Assembly (NCBI GenBank): GCA_902826615.1
Contig: CADEFN010000002.1
Location: 310,001 to 374,000 of the forward strand
Direction: 5' to 3'
Length of the DNA: 64,000 nucleotides
DNA from: an uncultured Gemmatimonadota bacterium
Lineage (GTDB): Bacteria; Gemmatimonadota; Gemmatimonadetes; Gemmatimonadales; Gemmatimonadaceae
How positions within the stretch are numbered: position 1 is the stretch's first letter; every line of letters begins with the position of its first letter. This document shows, piece after piece, positions 42,727 to 50,552 of the stretch. The notes beneath the pieces are model-generated. The model searched no databases. It was not told where the DNA came from and saw only the letters and a program-made list of their open reading frames with translations. The position numbers and the translations under genes were made by a program.

Positions 42727-43575
42727 ATGGCAACCGACACCTTCCTCCGGCAGCTTTCGGACGACGGTCTGCATCTGCCTGAGATCAAGCTCCATTCGCT
42801 TGAGAAGCTCCAGCGCCACAACTACTACGCGCGAGTTTTCGCGACAGCAATGCGCAAGAAGTGGCCTCAGCTCGCGTACGTGGGCCTGTACTCCGGCGCT
42901 GGCCGAGCTCGAGTAGTTCCAGAAGGTGAAATCGTTGAGACGACGGCGATGTCCGTGCTCCGACTCCCGGACCCGTTCACCCACTACATTTTTGTCGATA
43001 GCGACCCCGACTGCGTCTCAGCACTCAAGCAAAGGGTCGCAGTTGTGCCAAGACGGAACGTTCAGGTAATTCACGGGGACGTCGCAGCTACGGCTTCAAC
43101 TGTGCGACAGGCACTACCGAGCTACGGCCCAGGGCGTGGGCTACTGTCCTTCTGCTTCATCGATCCATTCTCGACGGACTTCAAGTTCGACGTCATTCGA
43201 CAGCTGGGCGACCTGCGGATGGATTTCCTTATCCTGCTCATGCTCGGATGGGATGCGCGGGTCAACTTCACGCGCTACTACGAGGATACGCAGTCAACGC
43301 GAATCGCAGACCTCATAGACTGTCCTAACTGGCGAGCGGAATGGAAATCCCAAGGCTCTACTGATGTGGTCGGCTTTCTTTTGCGCAAATTCAACGAAGC
43401 GATGGTGCGGGTGGGCTACTTACCTGCCCCTGAGTCAGCACTGCACAGGGTGACTGCGTCAGGTAAGAATGTCTTTCAGTACGTGCTGGCCTTCTTCTCG
43501 AAGCACCAGCTCGGTCAAGACTTCTGGAAGGAGACCCTTGCTGGCAACAGCGACCAAATGGGGCTCGGACTGTGA
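42727..43575 (+). CDS. tcmP: Three-Cys-motif partner protein TcmP
   Basis: 282 aa, ATG 3 bases after the DUF5131 stop, so the two are coupled. N-terminal KLHSLEKLQRHNYYARVFATAM is the TcmP opening. A Rossmann-like core resembles SAM methyltransferases: VGLYSGAGRAR (glycine loop), YIFVDSDPDC (acidic after beta 2), VIHGDV, and FCFIDPFSTDF where DPF sits at the position of a catalytic DPPY-like motif. The family is defined by its genomic pairing with the three-Cys DUF5131 protein; its reaction is not established. An attC-like element starts 4 bases after the stop. Confidence 0.88.
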   Translation: MATDTFLRQLSDDGLHLPEIKLHSLEKLQRHNYYARVFATAMRKKWPQLAYVGLYSGAGRARVVPEGEIVETTAMSVLRLPDPFTHYIFVDSDPDCVSALKQRVAVVPRRNVQVIHGDVAATASTVRQALPSYGPGRGLLSFCFIDPFSTDFKFDVIRQLGDLRMDFLILLMLGWDARVNFTRYYEDTQSTRIADLIDCPNWRAEWKSQGSTDVVGFLLRKFNEAMVRVGYLPAPESALHRVTASGKNVFQYVLAFFSKHQLGQDFWKETLAGNSDQMGLGL

Positions 43576-43578
43576 GCT

Positions 43579-43712
43579 ATCTAACAGCGTGTTGCACTTG
43601 GCGGACCTGTCTGGGGTGGCCGACCCGCCGGGAACGTGTCACGATGCGACATGTTTGGCCCACGCGGGTCAGCCTTTGTTTGCTGGCCCGCAAGTGAACA
43701 CGGTCGCTGGAC
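43579..43712 (+). repeat. attC-like element A (integron recombination site candidate)
   Basis: Starts with ATCTAAC (fits the R'' box RYYYAAC), a 5-nt spacer, then TGTTGCACTTGGCGGACC, which pairs with GGCCCGCAAGTGAAC at 43685-43699 leaving two unpaired G bases. Extrahelical bases in an otherwise complementary stem are a hallmark of attC sites. After a 6-nt spacer, GCTGGAC (43706-43712) matches the R' box GTTRRRY except at one position. It begins 4 bases after the tcmP stop and ends 8 bases before the next gene. Confidence 0.6.
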
Positions 43713-43719
43713 GGACCAC

Positions 43720-44430
43720 ATGACGGTCCTCTACCGGCTGATCAGGATGCGCCTCTTGGGCATTGTCATCGTCACAGCCCTCCCCCCCCTCCTCACCGGC
43801 TGTACCTCGTTCGCGACCGTCCGCTCCGCCGAGATCCAGCCCGGCCCCTCCCTCGCGATCCAGGCGTCGGCGAGCACACCGCCGGGCGAGGTGGCTTACT
43901 GGTTCTGGTCGTACGACTGCGCGCAGGACTGCGACTACCCGGTACTCGGCGGTGACGTGGGGCTCACCTACGGTTGGGCGCGCCACCAAGGCCCCGGTGC
44001 CTTCGCCCTCGGTGTCGGCCTGAACGGCATTCACCCCTATGTGGACGGCTATCTCCAGCTCGGGACGGGACGTCGGCCCTTCGGGGTCGGGGCGCGGGTC
44101 GGGCCGTTGTGGAACTGGCGGGAGCACCAGCTCTATGGGCGTTTCGACGTGCCCCTGAGTGGGACTACACGGCTGCTGCTCAACCCGGCGCTGTTCATCC
44201 ACGAGGGCCGAGCCGCGAACGGCCAGATCCCTGGGTCGTTCATCGGGTTCGTTCAGGGCATCGGGCTGCTGCTCGAGGGGGATCATGTCACGTGGACGCC
44301 CGCCATCGCGCTCGTCGCAGGGCGGGCGCAGCGCAACAGCTATGGCGAGCAATTCGGGCCCGAGCGGTCGGTGTTCGGCGCGGCGTCGCTCGGCGTGACA
44401 TTCCACCGGCAGCGCATACCCACGCCCTGA
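43720..44430 (+). CDS. Lipoprotein of unknown function
   Basis: 236 aa from the ATG at 43720 (ATG 43747 also possible). Signal peptide with lipobox LLTGC, then beta-rich, glycine- and aromatic-rich sequence (GGDVGLTYGWARHQGPGAFALGV, GFVQGIGLLLEGDHVTWTPAIALVAG) of the kind found in small outer-membrane barrels. A CAQDCDYPV pair of cysteines could form a disulphide. It starts 8 bases after attC-like element A. No family recognised. Confidence 0.65.
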   Translation: MTVLYRLIRMRLLGIVIVTALPPLLTGCTSFATVRSAEIQPGPSLAIQASASTPPGEVAYWFWSYDCAQDCDYPVLGGDVGLTYGWARHQGPGAFALGVGLNGIHPYVDGYLQLGTGRRPFGVGARVGPLWNWREHQLYGRFDVPLSGTTRLLLNPALFIHEGRAANGQIPGSFIGFVQGIGLLLEGDHVTWTPAIALVAGRAQRNSYGEQFGPERSVFGAASLGVTFHRQRIPTP

Positions 44431-44456
44431 CGCTGTGGGGGACCTCCTCCCACGAC

Positions 44457-46127
44457 CTACACCGCGAAAGCCATCCCACACCGCCGCGGATCGGCACACG
44501 CCGACGCCACACGCGTGGCCGAGTCGATGTGGATCCCCTCGTACGTCCCGTTCATGAAGTGCCACGGCGACGTCACGAACCAGCGCGCCCCCAGCTTCGC
44601 CGCCGCGTCGCGCACCTTCTCATCGACATCCACCTCAATGTAGTTGGCACCAGGCACTGTGGTCGAGGGGCCGCCGAAGCGCGGACGCAGCACCGATTCC
44701 TCCACCGGCACACCGAAGTCAAGGATGTTCACCGTGTTTTGGATGATGTTCTGCAGCAGCCCCACACTCGGGCTCCCGGCCGCCAGCACTGGACGCCCCT
44801 CCTTCAAGATCATCGTCGGCGCCACGTAAACCGTCGCCCGCTCACCCGGCAGGGGCATGATGCGGAAGAAGTGGGCGCCTGACGCAGCAATGCTCACCCC
44901 CTTGGCGAAGAGCCCGTTCTGCCACGGGAGCGACATCACCGAATGCAGGATCGTGGCCACGTTGCCGCGCTTGTCGATGACCGTGACATGGTTGCTCCCG
45001 GGGGGCGGTGCTGGTGAGACCGGCTTGGGCGGTGTCATGCGCATCAGCTTGAGACGCATTGCCGCATATTCCTTGGAGACGATGAAGTCCACCGGCACGT
45101 CGTGTGTTGCCGGATCGGTGTGCTTCGCCCCTTCGAGATACGTCTCGTTGACGATCCGGTTCATCCAGTACAGCGTCTCGCCGGAGGCCGTGGGAGGGCC
45201 CATACGCTGCAGGTCGAGCTGCTCCAGCATGTTGAGCGACTCGATGATGTGCGTGCCGCCATTGTCAGGCGGCGGCGATCCGTAGACGTCGTACCCCCGG
45301 TAGGTGCCATGCGCGGGCTCCACCCACCGCACCTCATAGCGTTCGTAATCCTCAGGCGTGATCACGCCGCCTGCCTTCTTCACCGCCTCGCTGTAGGCGC
45401 GCGCGAACTCCCCCTTCCAATAACGATTCCCCTCCGCCGCCAGCCGCTCGAGCGTCTCTGCGGCCTCGACCTGCTTGAGGATCGCGCCCGGCGGGAGCAA
45501 CGCGCCCTGCGGCATATAGATGCTGCGCCCAGTTGGTGTCATGCCGATCGTGTCGAGCATGGCGAACATCTCGGCGTACAAGAACGGATAGATCGGGAAG
45601 CCGTCGCGCGCGTAACTGATCGCGGCGCGCATGAGCTCGGGGCGCGGACGCGAACCAAACCGCGCGTGCGCCGCTTCGAATCCTCCCCACCATCCCGGAA
45701 CGCCAGCGCCTCGTCCCGTCGCCAGGTCGCCCGGCGACCATCCCACAAGCGGCGCGAGCGGGGCGTTCATGCCACCGTTGAGATAGGAGAGCTTTCCCGA
45801 CGCGGCGTCGAAGTACAGCATGCTCAGCATGCCGGTGATCGTCGTCATGTGCGGCTCGGTCACCGTCTGCACGACCGATGCAGCGAGCGCCGCATCGCAG
45901 GCGTTGCCGCCTGCTTTCAGGATGTCGATGGCGGCCTGCGACGCATGCGGGTTCGACGTGACCGCGACTCCATCGGTGCCACGCGCCAACGGCTTGCGGC
46001 CAAAATACGGCGTGACGATCTCTCCCGGCGCCGCCGTCAGCGTCTCTCCCCTGGCCTCCCGGGCGGTCGCGAGCGCGAGCGCTGTGGCACCTGCGGTCTG
46101 GAGAAAATCTCGGCGGCTGGCGGGCAT
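44457..46127 (-). CDS. Gamma-glutamyltransferase-family Ntn hydrolase with Ser at the nucleophile position
   Basis: 556 aa, Tat-type signal (MPASRRDFLQTAGATALALA). GGT fold: NPHASQAAIDILKAGGNACDAALA near the N-terminus, GAGVPGWWGGFEAAH, a cleavage region, and DFGVPVEESVLRPRFGG at the C-terminus. The processing site of GGTs reads TTH with the first Thr as nucleophile; here it is SNH (Ser378-Asn379-His380, GSNHVTVIDKRGN). The GSPGG loop is GSPSVG. Ser can serve as an Ntn nucleophile, so activity is possible, but transpeptidation should not be assumed. Homologs include cephalosporin acylases. Confidence 0.85.
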   Translation of the reverse strand: MPASRRDFLQTAGATALALATAREARGETLTAAPGEIVTPYFGRKPLARGTDGVAVTSNPHASQAAIDILKAGGNACDAALAASVVQTVTEPHMTTITGMLSMLYFDAASGKLSYLNGGMNAPLAPLVGWSPGDLATGRGAGVPGWWGGFEAAHARFGSRPRPELMRAAISYARDGFPIYPFLYAEMFAMLDTIGMTPTGRSIYMPQGALLPPGAILKQVEAAETLERLAAEGNRYWKGEFARAYSEAVKKAGGVITPEDYERYEVRWVEPAHGTYRGYDVYGSPPPDNGGTHIIESLNMLEQLDLQRMGPPTASGETLYWMNRIVNETYLEGAKHTDPATHDVPVDFIVSKEYAAMRLKLMRMTPPKPVSPAPPPGSNHVTVIDKRGNVATILHSVMSLPWQNGLFAKGVSIAASGAHFFRIMPLPGERATVYVAPTMILKEGRPVLAAGSPSVGLLQNIIQNTVNILDFGVPVEESVLRPRFGGPSTTVPGANYIEVDVDEKVRDAAAKLGARWFVTSPWHFMNGTYEGIHIDSATRVASACADPRRCGMAFAV

Positions 46128-46276
46128 GGGCGACTCACTGGCAGCGGTTGGCGAGAACTTATCCCGCGCAGCAGGAGCCGTCGATGATCTGACGACCCAC
46201 AACCACGTGCGCGGCCATGGGTCCCAGCCCCACACTGGCCTTTCCGCCCCCCGCCGAGGCTGAGTACAATGTCCTC

Positions 46277-47458
46277 ATGACACGCCGACCCTCCTTCTCC
46301 GCAGTCGCCCTCGCGTTACTCGTTGCTTCGTCGCTCGGCGCACAGGCAACATCACTGGCGTGGCCCACGTCGACCCCGTCGAAGGTCGGTCTCAATCCCG
46401 CTGTTCTCGACAGCCTCCACGCGGAGATCACCGCCGGGAAGTACGGCAACATCGACCGCATGCTCGTCATTCGTCGCGGTCGAGTCGTGATGGACAAGAA
46501 ATATCCGCGCGACTACGACAAGATCTACGGCGACTCGGCGCGCGCCGCGTCGTCGCTGAACAACTCGCACGATCCCACCGGGCCCTTCAACTACTTCAAC
46601 CCCTGGTGGCACCCGACGTATCGGCGGGGCACGCTGCACACCCTGCAGTCCGTCTCCAAGACAGTGGCATCAGCGGTCATCGGTGTGGCGGTCACCCGCG
46701 GTGAATTCCCCGCACTCGACACGCCGATTCTCAAATACTGGGATACCACCGCTGTCGCAAACCTCGACGATCGCAAGCGACGCATCACCATCCGTCACTT
46801 GCTCACCATGACGGGCGGATTCGACTGGAACGAGAGCATTCCGTATAGCGATCCGAACAACACGGCCGGCGCGCTCGAGGCCAGCCCGGACTGGGGGAAG
46901 TTCACCATCGACCGGCCGATGATGCGCGAGCCGGGGACACAGTTCAACTACAGCAGCGGTGAAAGTGCGCTCCTCGCACACATCTTCTTCCGCGCCACCG
47001 GCGTAGACATCGAGGAGTACGCGGCGCGTCATCTCTTCACGCCACTCGGCATCACCAACTGGCACTGGAAGCGCTCAACCTCGGGCAGCGTCGACACCGA
47101 GGGTGGTTTGTATCTCGAAGCGACCGACCTGGCGCGCATCTGGCAGCTCTGGCTGCAGGGCGGCCGCTGGAATGGCAAGACTGTCGTGTCGGAACAGTGG
47201 GTGCGTGAATCCGTGACACCGCACATCGCGACCAGCGCGCGCGCCGGCGCGCCCAAGTACGGGTACAAGTGGTGGCTCTACAACAATCCGTTGCAGCCGG
47301 ACAAGTTCATCTGGGCCGGCTCCGGATATGGCGGTCAGTTCCCGATGGCCTTTCCCGATCAGGAGATGGTGGTGGTCTTCAATGCGTGGAACATCAGCAG
47401 CGGACCCACGCTGCCACTGCGTGCGGTGCAGGAACGGCTGATCAGGGCGGCGAAGTAG
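46277..47458 (+). CDS. Secreted serine hydrolase, beta-lactamase/PBP family
   Basis: 393 aa from the ATG at 46277, which gives a signal peptide (RPSFSAVALALLVASSLGAQ). Active-site Ser in SVSK (SxxK), a YSS tyrosine motif (FNYSSGESALLAHIF) and a C-terminal SGYGGQFPMAFP in place of the KTG/HGG motif. Conserved tryptophan-rich GYKWWLYNN precedes it. Similar to other exported class C-like esterases/peptidases; not a classical lactamase. Divergent from the GGT gene. Confidence 0.86.
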   Translation: MTRRPSFSAVALALLVASSLGAQATSLAWPTSTPSKVGLNPAVLDSLHAEITAGKYGNIDRMLVIRRGRVVMDKKYPRDYDKIYGDSARAASSLNNSHDPTGPFNYFNPWWHPTYRRGTLHTLQSVSKTVASAVIGVAVTRGEFPALDTPILKYWDTTAVANLDDRKRRITIRHLLTMTGGFDWNESIPYSDPNNTAGALEASPDWGKFTIDRPMMREPGTQFNYSSGESALLAHIFFRATGVDIEEYAARHLFTPLGITNWHWKRSTSGSVDTEGGLYLEATDLARIWQLWLQGGRWNGKTVVSEQWVRESVTPHIATSARAGAPKYGYKWWLYNNPLQPDKFIWAGSGYGGQFPMAFPDQEMVVVFNAWNISSGPTLPLRAVQERLIRAAK

Positions 47459-47493
47459 GAAGTCGGCTGTCGTTCACGGCCAGGAGCGCGGAC

Positions 47494-47937
47494 ATGAGGA
47501 TATCGCGACGCTCCCTGCTCGAGGCGATCGGCGCGGCGGCGCTGGTCACTGTTGTGACGACAGGGCTGCTGTGGCTGTTGATCGACGCCTTAGGGACGCC
47601 ATCGGCAGGGCCCCGGAGCGGCCACGGTGTCGGGGCCGATTTCGTACTCTATTTCATTCTTTGCTTTCCCTTGGCGTTCCTGTCGCTGAGCGTGTGCGCG
47701 CCGGTGTACCTACGCCTGCGGGCCGCCGGGCGCGCTACGGCGCAGGCGATCATGATTCTCGGCGCGCTAAGCGGGGTACTCACGATGGTTCTCTTCTGGA
47801 GCGTCCTGATGCGGGCGCGGCCCGAAGGGTCTTTGTTGGTGCAGTGCGCCCTGGTTGGGGCGCTCGGAGGCGCCGTCGCGGGGCTGACACTGACCCACGT
47901 GCATCGTGACCGCGCGGAACGGAAGGGTGAGCGCTAG
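47494..47937 (+). CDS. Four-helix membrane protein of unknown function
   Basis: 147 aa. Four hydrophobic helices (about 10-30, 48-72, 84-105 and 114-132), with short loops and a basic C-terminus (HVHRDRAERKGER). No cofactor or transport signature. attC-like element B begins 9 bases after its stop, as cassette genes are arranged in integrons, so it may be mobile cargo. Function unknown. Confidence 0.65.
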   Translation: MRISRRSLLEAIGAAALVTVVTTGLLWLLIDALGTPSAGPRSGHGVGADFVLYFILCFPLAFLSLSVCAPVYLRLRAAGRATAQAIMILGALSGVLTMVLFWSVLMRARPEGSLLVQCALVGALGGAVAGLTLTHVHRDRAERKGER

Positions 47938-47946
47938 CGGGTGGCC

Positions 47947-48087
47947 GTCTAACAACCTGTTGCACTTGGCGGACCCGTTCCTGGTCTGGCCGACCCGCCC
48001 AGGCCATCGTAGACTTCCCACATGGGTCGGCCCGGGCGGGTCGACCTCTCGTTCGCTCGGTCCGCAAGTGAACGGGAAACGTCATAC
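47947..48087 (+). repeat. attC-like element B (integron recombination site candidate)
   Basis: GTCTAAC (R'' consensus RYYYAAC), 5-nt spacer, then TGTTGCACTTGGCGGACC, identical over 18 bases to element A. It pairs with GGTCCGCAAGTGAAC (48059-48073), again with two unpaired bases. An inner stem joins GGCCGACCCGCCC with GGGCGGGTCGACC. The right core box is poor (GTCATAC at 48081-48087 against GTTRRRY). Its right arm overlaps the likely GTG start of the methyltransferase gene. Confidence 0.6.
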
Positions 48088-48925
48088 CGTTGACAAGGAG
48101 TGCGTTGCCGATGGAGTCGCGAGACCTTGTGAGGGCGCGACGGAAGCCGCGTGGGATCGCGCGGCCGCCAAGTATCGCGCCGAATTCGATCACGATGTCG
48201 CGCTGTTGCGCGCTGGAGGGCATGCGCTGTTGGCGCCGGAGCTCGAGTTGCTGGGCGACCTCACCCGCTGCGAGGTCGCGATCCATTTGCAGTGTTCGCA
48301 CGGGCTCGACGCGCTGTCCCTCGCCAATCTCGGGGTGACCACCATCATCGGTGTGGATGTGAGCCGCGAGATGCTTGCCCTCGCAACGCGCAAGGCGGCA
48401 GCGGTTGGTCGGGCGGCGCGCTGGATTCACGCCGAGGTCCTGGCCCTCCCGGCGGAACTCGACGCCACCGCAGACCTGGTGTACACCGGCAAAGGCGCCA
48501 TCCCCTGGGTCTCAGACCTGGGGCGTTGGGCCGGCGGCATCTTTCGCATACTCCGCCCCGGCGGCCGACTCTTTGTGCATGAGGGGCATCCCCTGAATTG
48601 GGTGTGGGACCCGGCCGCGCCGCACCATGAGCTGAGCGCGGATGGCCGTGGCTACTTTGACGCGGCGCCGAGGGCCAACGATGACTTTCCCGCTCGCGCC
48701 GTCGAGGCGCATACCCCGGCGGGGGAGGCGGTCCCACAGGCGTGGGAATACCAATGGACGCTGGGCCAGGTGGTGACGGCACTCAGCGAGGCGGGCCTCC
48801 GCATCGAGCGCCTCGCGGAACACGGTGCTCACTTCTGGCCGCAGTTTGCCACAATCCCGCAGGCCGAGCAGGCACGCCTCCCGCACAGCTACTCAGTGCT
48901 TGCGCGCCGCCCGGTCTCGACATAA
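48068..48925 (+). CDS. Class I SAM-dependent methyltransferase
   Basis: 285 aa from the GTG at 48068, which lies in the right arm of attC-like element B; the exact start is uncertain. Motif I is degenerate but placed as expected: VAIHLQCSHGLDALSLANLG, followed by TIIGVDVSREMLALA (acidic post-I loop) and a RILRPGGRLFVHEGHPLNWV post-motif. The C-terminal half (WEYQWTLGQVVTALSEAGLRIERLAEH) resembles small-molecule methyltransferases of the UbiE/Methyltransf_11/25 type. Substrate unknown. Confidence 0.8.
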   Translation: MNGKRHTVDKECVADGVARPCEGATEAAWDRAAAKYRAEFDHDVALLRAGGHALLAPELELLGDLTRCEVAIHLQCSHGLDALSLANLGVTTIIGVDVSREMLALATRKAAAVGRAARWIHAEVLALPAELDATADLVYTGKGAIPWVSDLGRWAGGIFRILRPGGRLFVHEGHPLNWVWDPAAPHHELSADGRGYFDAAPRANDDFPARAVEAHTPAGEAVPQAWEYQWTLGQVVTALSEAGLRIERLAEHGAHFWPQFATIPQAEQARLPHSYSVLARRPVST

Positions 48926-48990
48926 CCGTGGGTTGCATCGGGCGTGGCGGTCGTGAAGGCCGCTATGCTTGCAACCACACCCGGCAGTCG

Positions 48991-50418
48991 TTAGGCGGTC
49001 GACCCTCCCGGTGTGCCCATCATCCACGTGACGACATCGGCGGCCGTGTACGACGTGCGCCCGTTGAGCATGGCCTGCAACGCCTCGAGTTCGCTCCCCG
49101 ACGTGATAAAGGGTGGCTCCACTCCCTCGGACCGCCGCTGGCCGTACCCGATGGTGGCCAGCAGCCCGTTGCACAGGCATTGCCGCCCGGTCGTGTCTTC
49201 TTCCACGCCACCTTTCGCGATGTAGTCATCCACTGGCTCGGCTGGACACCGATATCCCAGTCGGCCGTCAGCCTGGGCGAAGGGAGTCCTGAGGTAACCC
49301 AGGTCGCATACGCGCTCCCGCTGGTGGCCCGCGCCTTCCTCATCCATGCGGACCACCTTGAACGGGTACCCGGTGGGAGAGGCCCGGGGATCGGTCGCCA
49401 CACGGACACCTCCGGCACCAAGCGCCGAGAGCACACGCGACTTGAGCGAGCGCTCGATGCCTGATTCGTCGCAAAAGGCGAACAGCGTGCCGACCTGCAC
49501 CCCACGTGCACCCTGCGCCTGTGCACTGGCGAGCGCCTCTGGTGACCCGGCGCCTCCCGCAACCCAAAACGGGAGCCCCAGCTCGGCGAGTTTGGCCAGA
49601 TCCACCATGTCGCGATCGCCATACACCGGCTCGCCCTGGGCATCGAGTGTCATCGTGCCACGCGGAGGAGCGTTGTGCCCGCCCGCAGTGGGGCCTTCGA
49701 CCACAAATCCATCCACGCGGCCGTTGGCCTTGCGGGCGAGTGTGGTGGCGAGCGAGTTGGCCGAAATGATGGGGAGAAACAGAGGCCGCTGAAGTTCGTT
49801 TGTCGGCGGACCATGATCGGACGGTGTGAGCGAGGTGGTGGTGCTTTCTCCGGCCGGGAGCCCCTCGACGTCGAGCCGCAGCTCGGTGCGTTCGTGCCGA
49901 GCCAGCTGGTCGAGCGCGCCGGGAATGTCGCGGGGGATACCTGCACCCATGAGGACCACATCAACCCCGGCGAGCATGGCGCCATACAACGTGGCCAGGT
50001 TGGGAAGCTGGACCTTGGTCAGCAGGTTCATGCCGATAGGTCCCGAGTGTCCCTCACGCGCCAGCGTGACTTCCACGAATGCGGCCAGCATCGCCACCTG
50101 CTCCCTGAACTTGCTGACATTCTGCCGCCACATGGGGAGGAGCGGAAATGCCTCGCCCGGAGCGAGCCCCTCGGACCGGAAGTAGCGACGCAGCACCTCG
50201 TCGGCGACACCGGGGAGCGGAAAGCGGGCCATGGCCCGCCGCATCGATCCGCAGGGGTCTCCCGTGGCCAGCCGGCGCAGCAGCAAGGTGTCGAGCACTG
50301 TGCCAGACACGACACCTAGCTGACCGCAGCGGGCCACTGCATTCGCGAGAGACCAGTTGGAGACTCCAACACCCATGCCACCCTGGATGAGGGGAGGCAA
50401 GACGAGGGCAGCCGACAT
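48991..50418 (-). CDS. Nitronate monooxygenase-family flavoprotein
   Basis: 475 aa. FMN-binding TIM barrel of the 2-nitropropane dioxygenase group: PLIQGGMGVGVSNWSLA at the N-terminus, the catalytic His and substrate region in VVEGPTAGGHNAPPRG, and FMN phosphate-binding FWVAGGAGSPEALA and GARGVQVGTLFAFCDES. The long C-terminal part contains cysteines (RCPAEPVDDYIAKGG, RQCLCNGLLA), seen in the subclass related to enoyl-reductase-like proteins of unknown function. Its stop codon TAA lies within a CGTTAGGC octamer. Confidence 0.85.
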   Translation of the reverse strand: MSAALVLPPLIQGGMGVGVSNWSLANAVARCGQLGVVSGTVLDTLLLRRLATGDPCGSMRRAMARFPLPGVADEVLRRYFRSEGLAPGEAFPLLPMWRQNVSKFREQVAMLAAFVEVTLAREGHSGPIGMNLLTKVQLPNLATLYGAMLAGVDVVLMGAGIPRDIPGALDQLARHERTELRLDVEGLPAGESTTTSLTPSDHGPPTNELQRPLFLPIISANSLATTLARKANGRVDGFVVEGPTAGGHNAPPRGTMTLDAQGEPVYGDRDMVDLAKLAELGLPFWVAGGAGSPEALASAQAQGARGVQVGTLFAFCDESGIERSLKSRVLSALGAGGVRVATDPRASPTGYPFKVVRMDEEGAGHQRERVCDLGYLRTPFAQADGRLGYRCPAEPVDDYIAKGGVEEDTTGRQCLCNGLLATIGYGQRRSEGVEPPFITSGSELEALQAMLNGRTSYTAADVVTWMMGTPGGSTA

Positions 50419-50552
50419 GAATGCTCCGGTAAGGAACCGTGCTGAAGCTGGCGCATGGCGCGACCGCTGGCGATCCGGTCCTCCCTGATGCCGGTGTGGG
50501 AAAAACCCTGCTTGACGAGACGTGCACGCCGACTACCCGGCCTGACTTGAGC

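Noticed and set aside
43579-43712. Element A as a Rho-independent terminator
   Set aside because: The long palindrome has no U-tract, and the bulged stem plus RYYYAAC box and a homologous copy at 47947 fit attC better.
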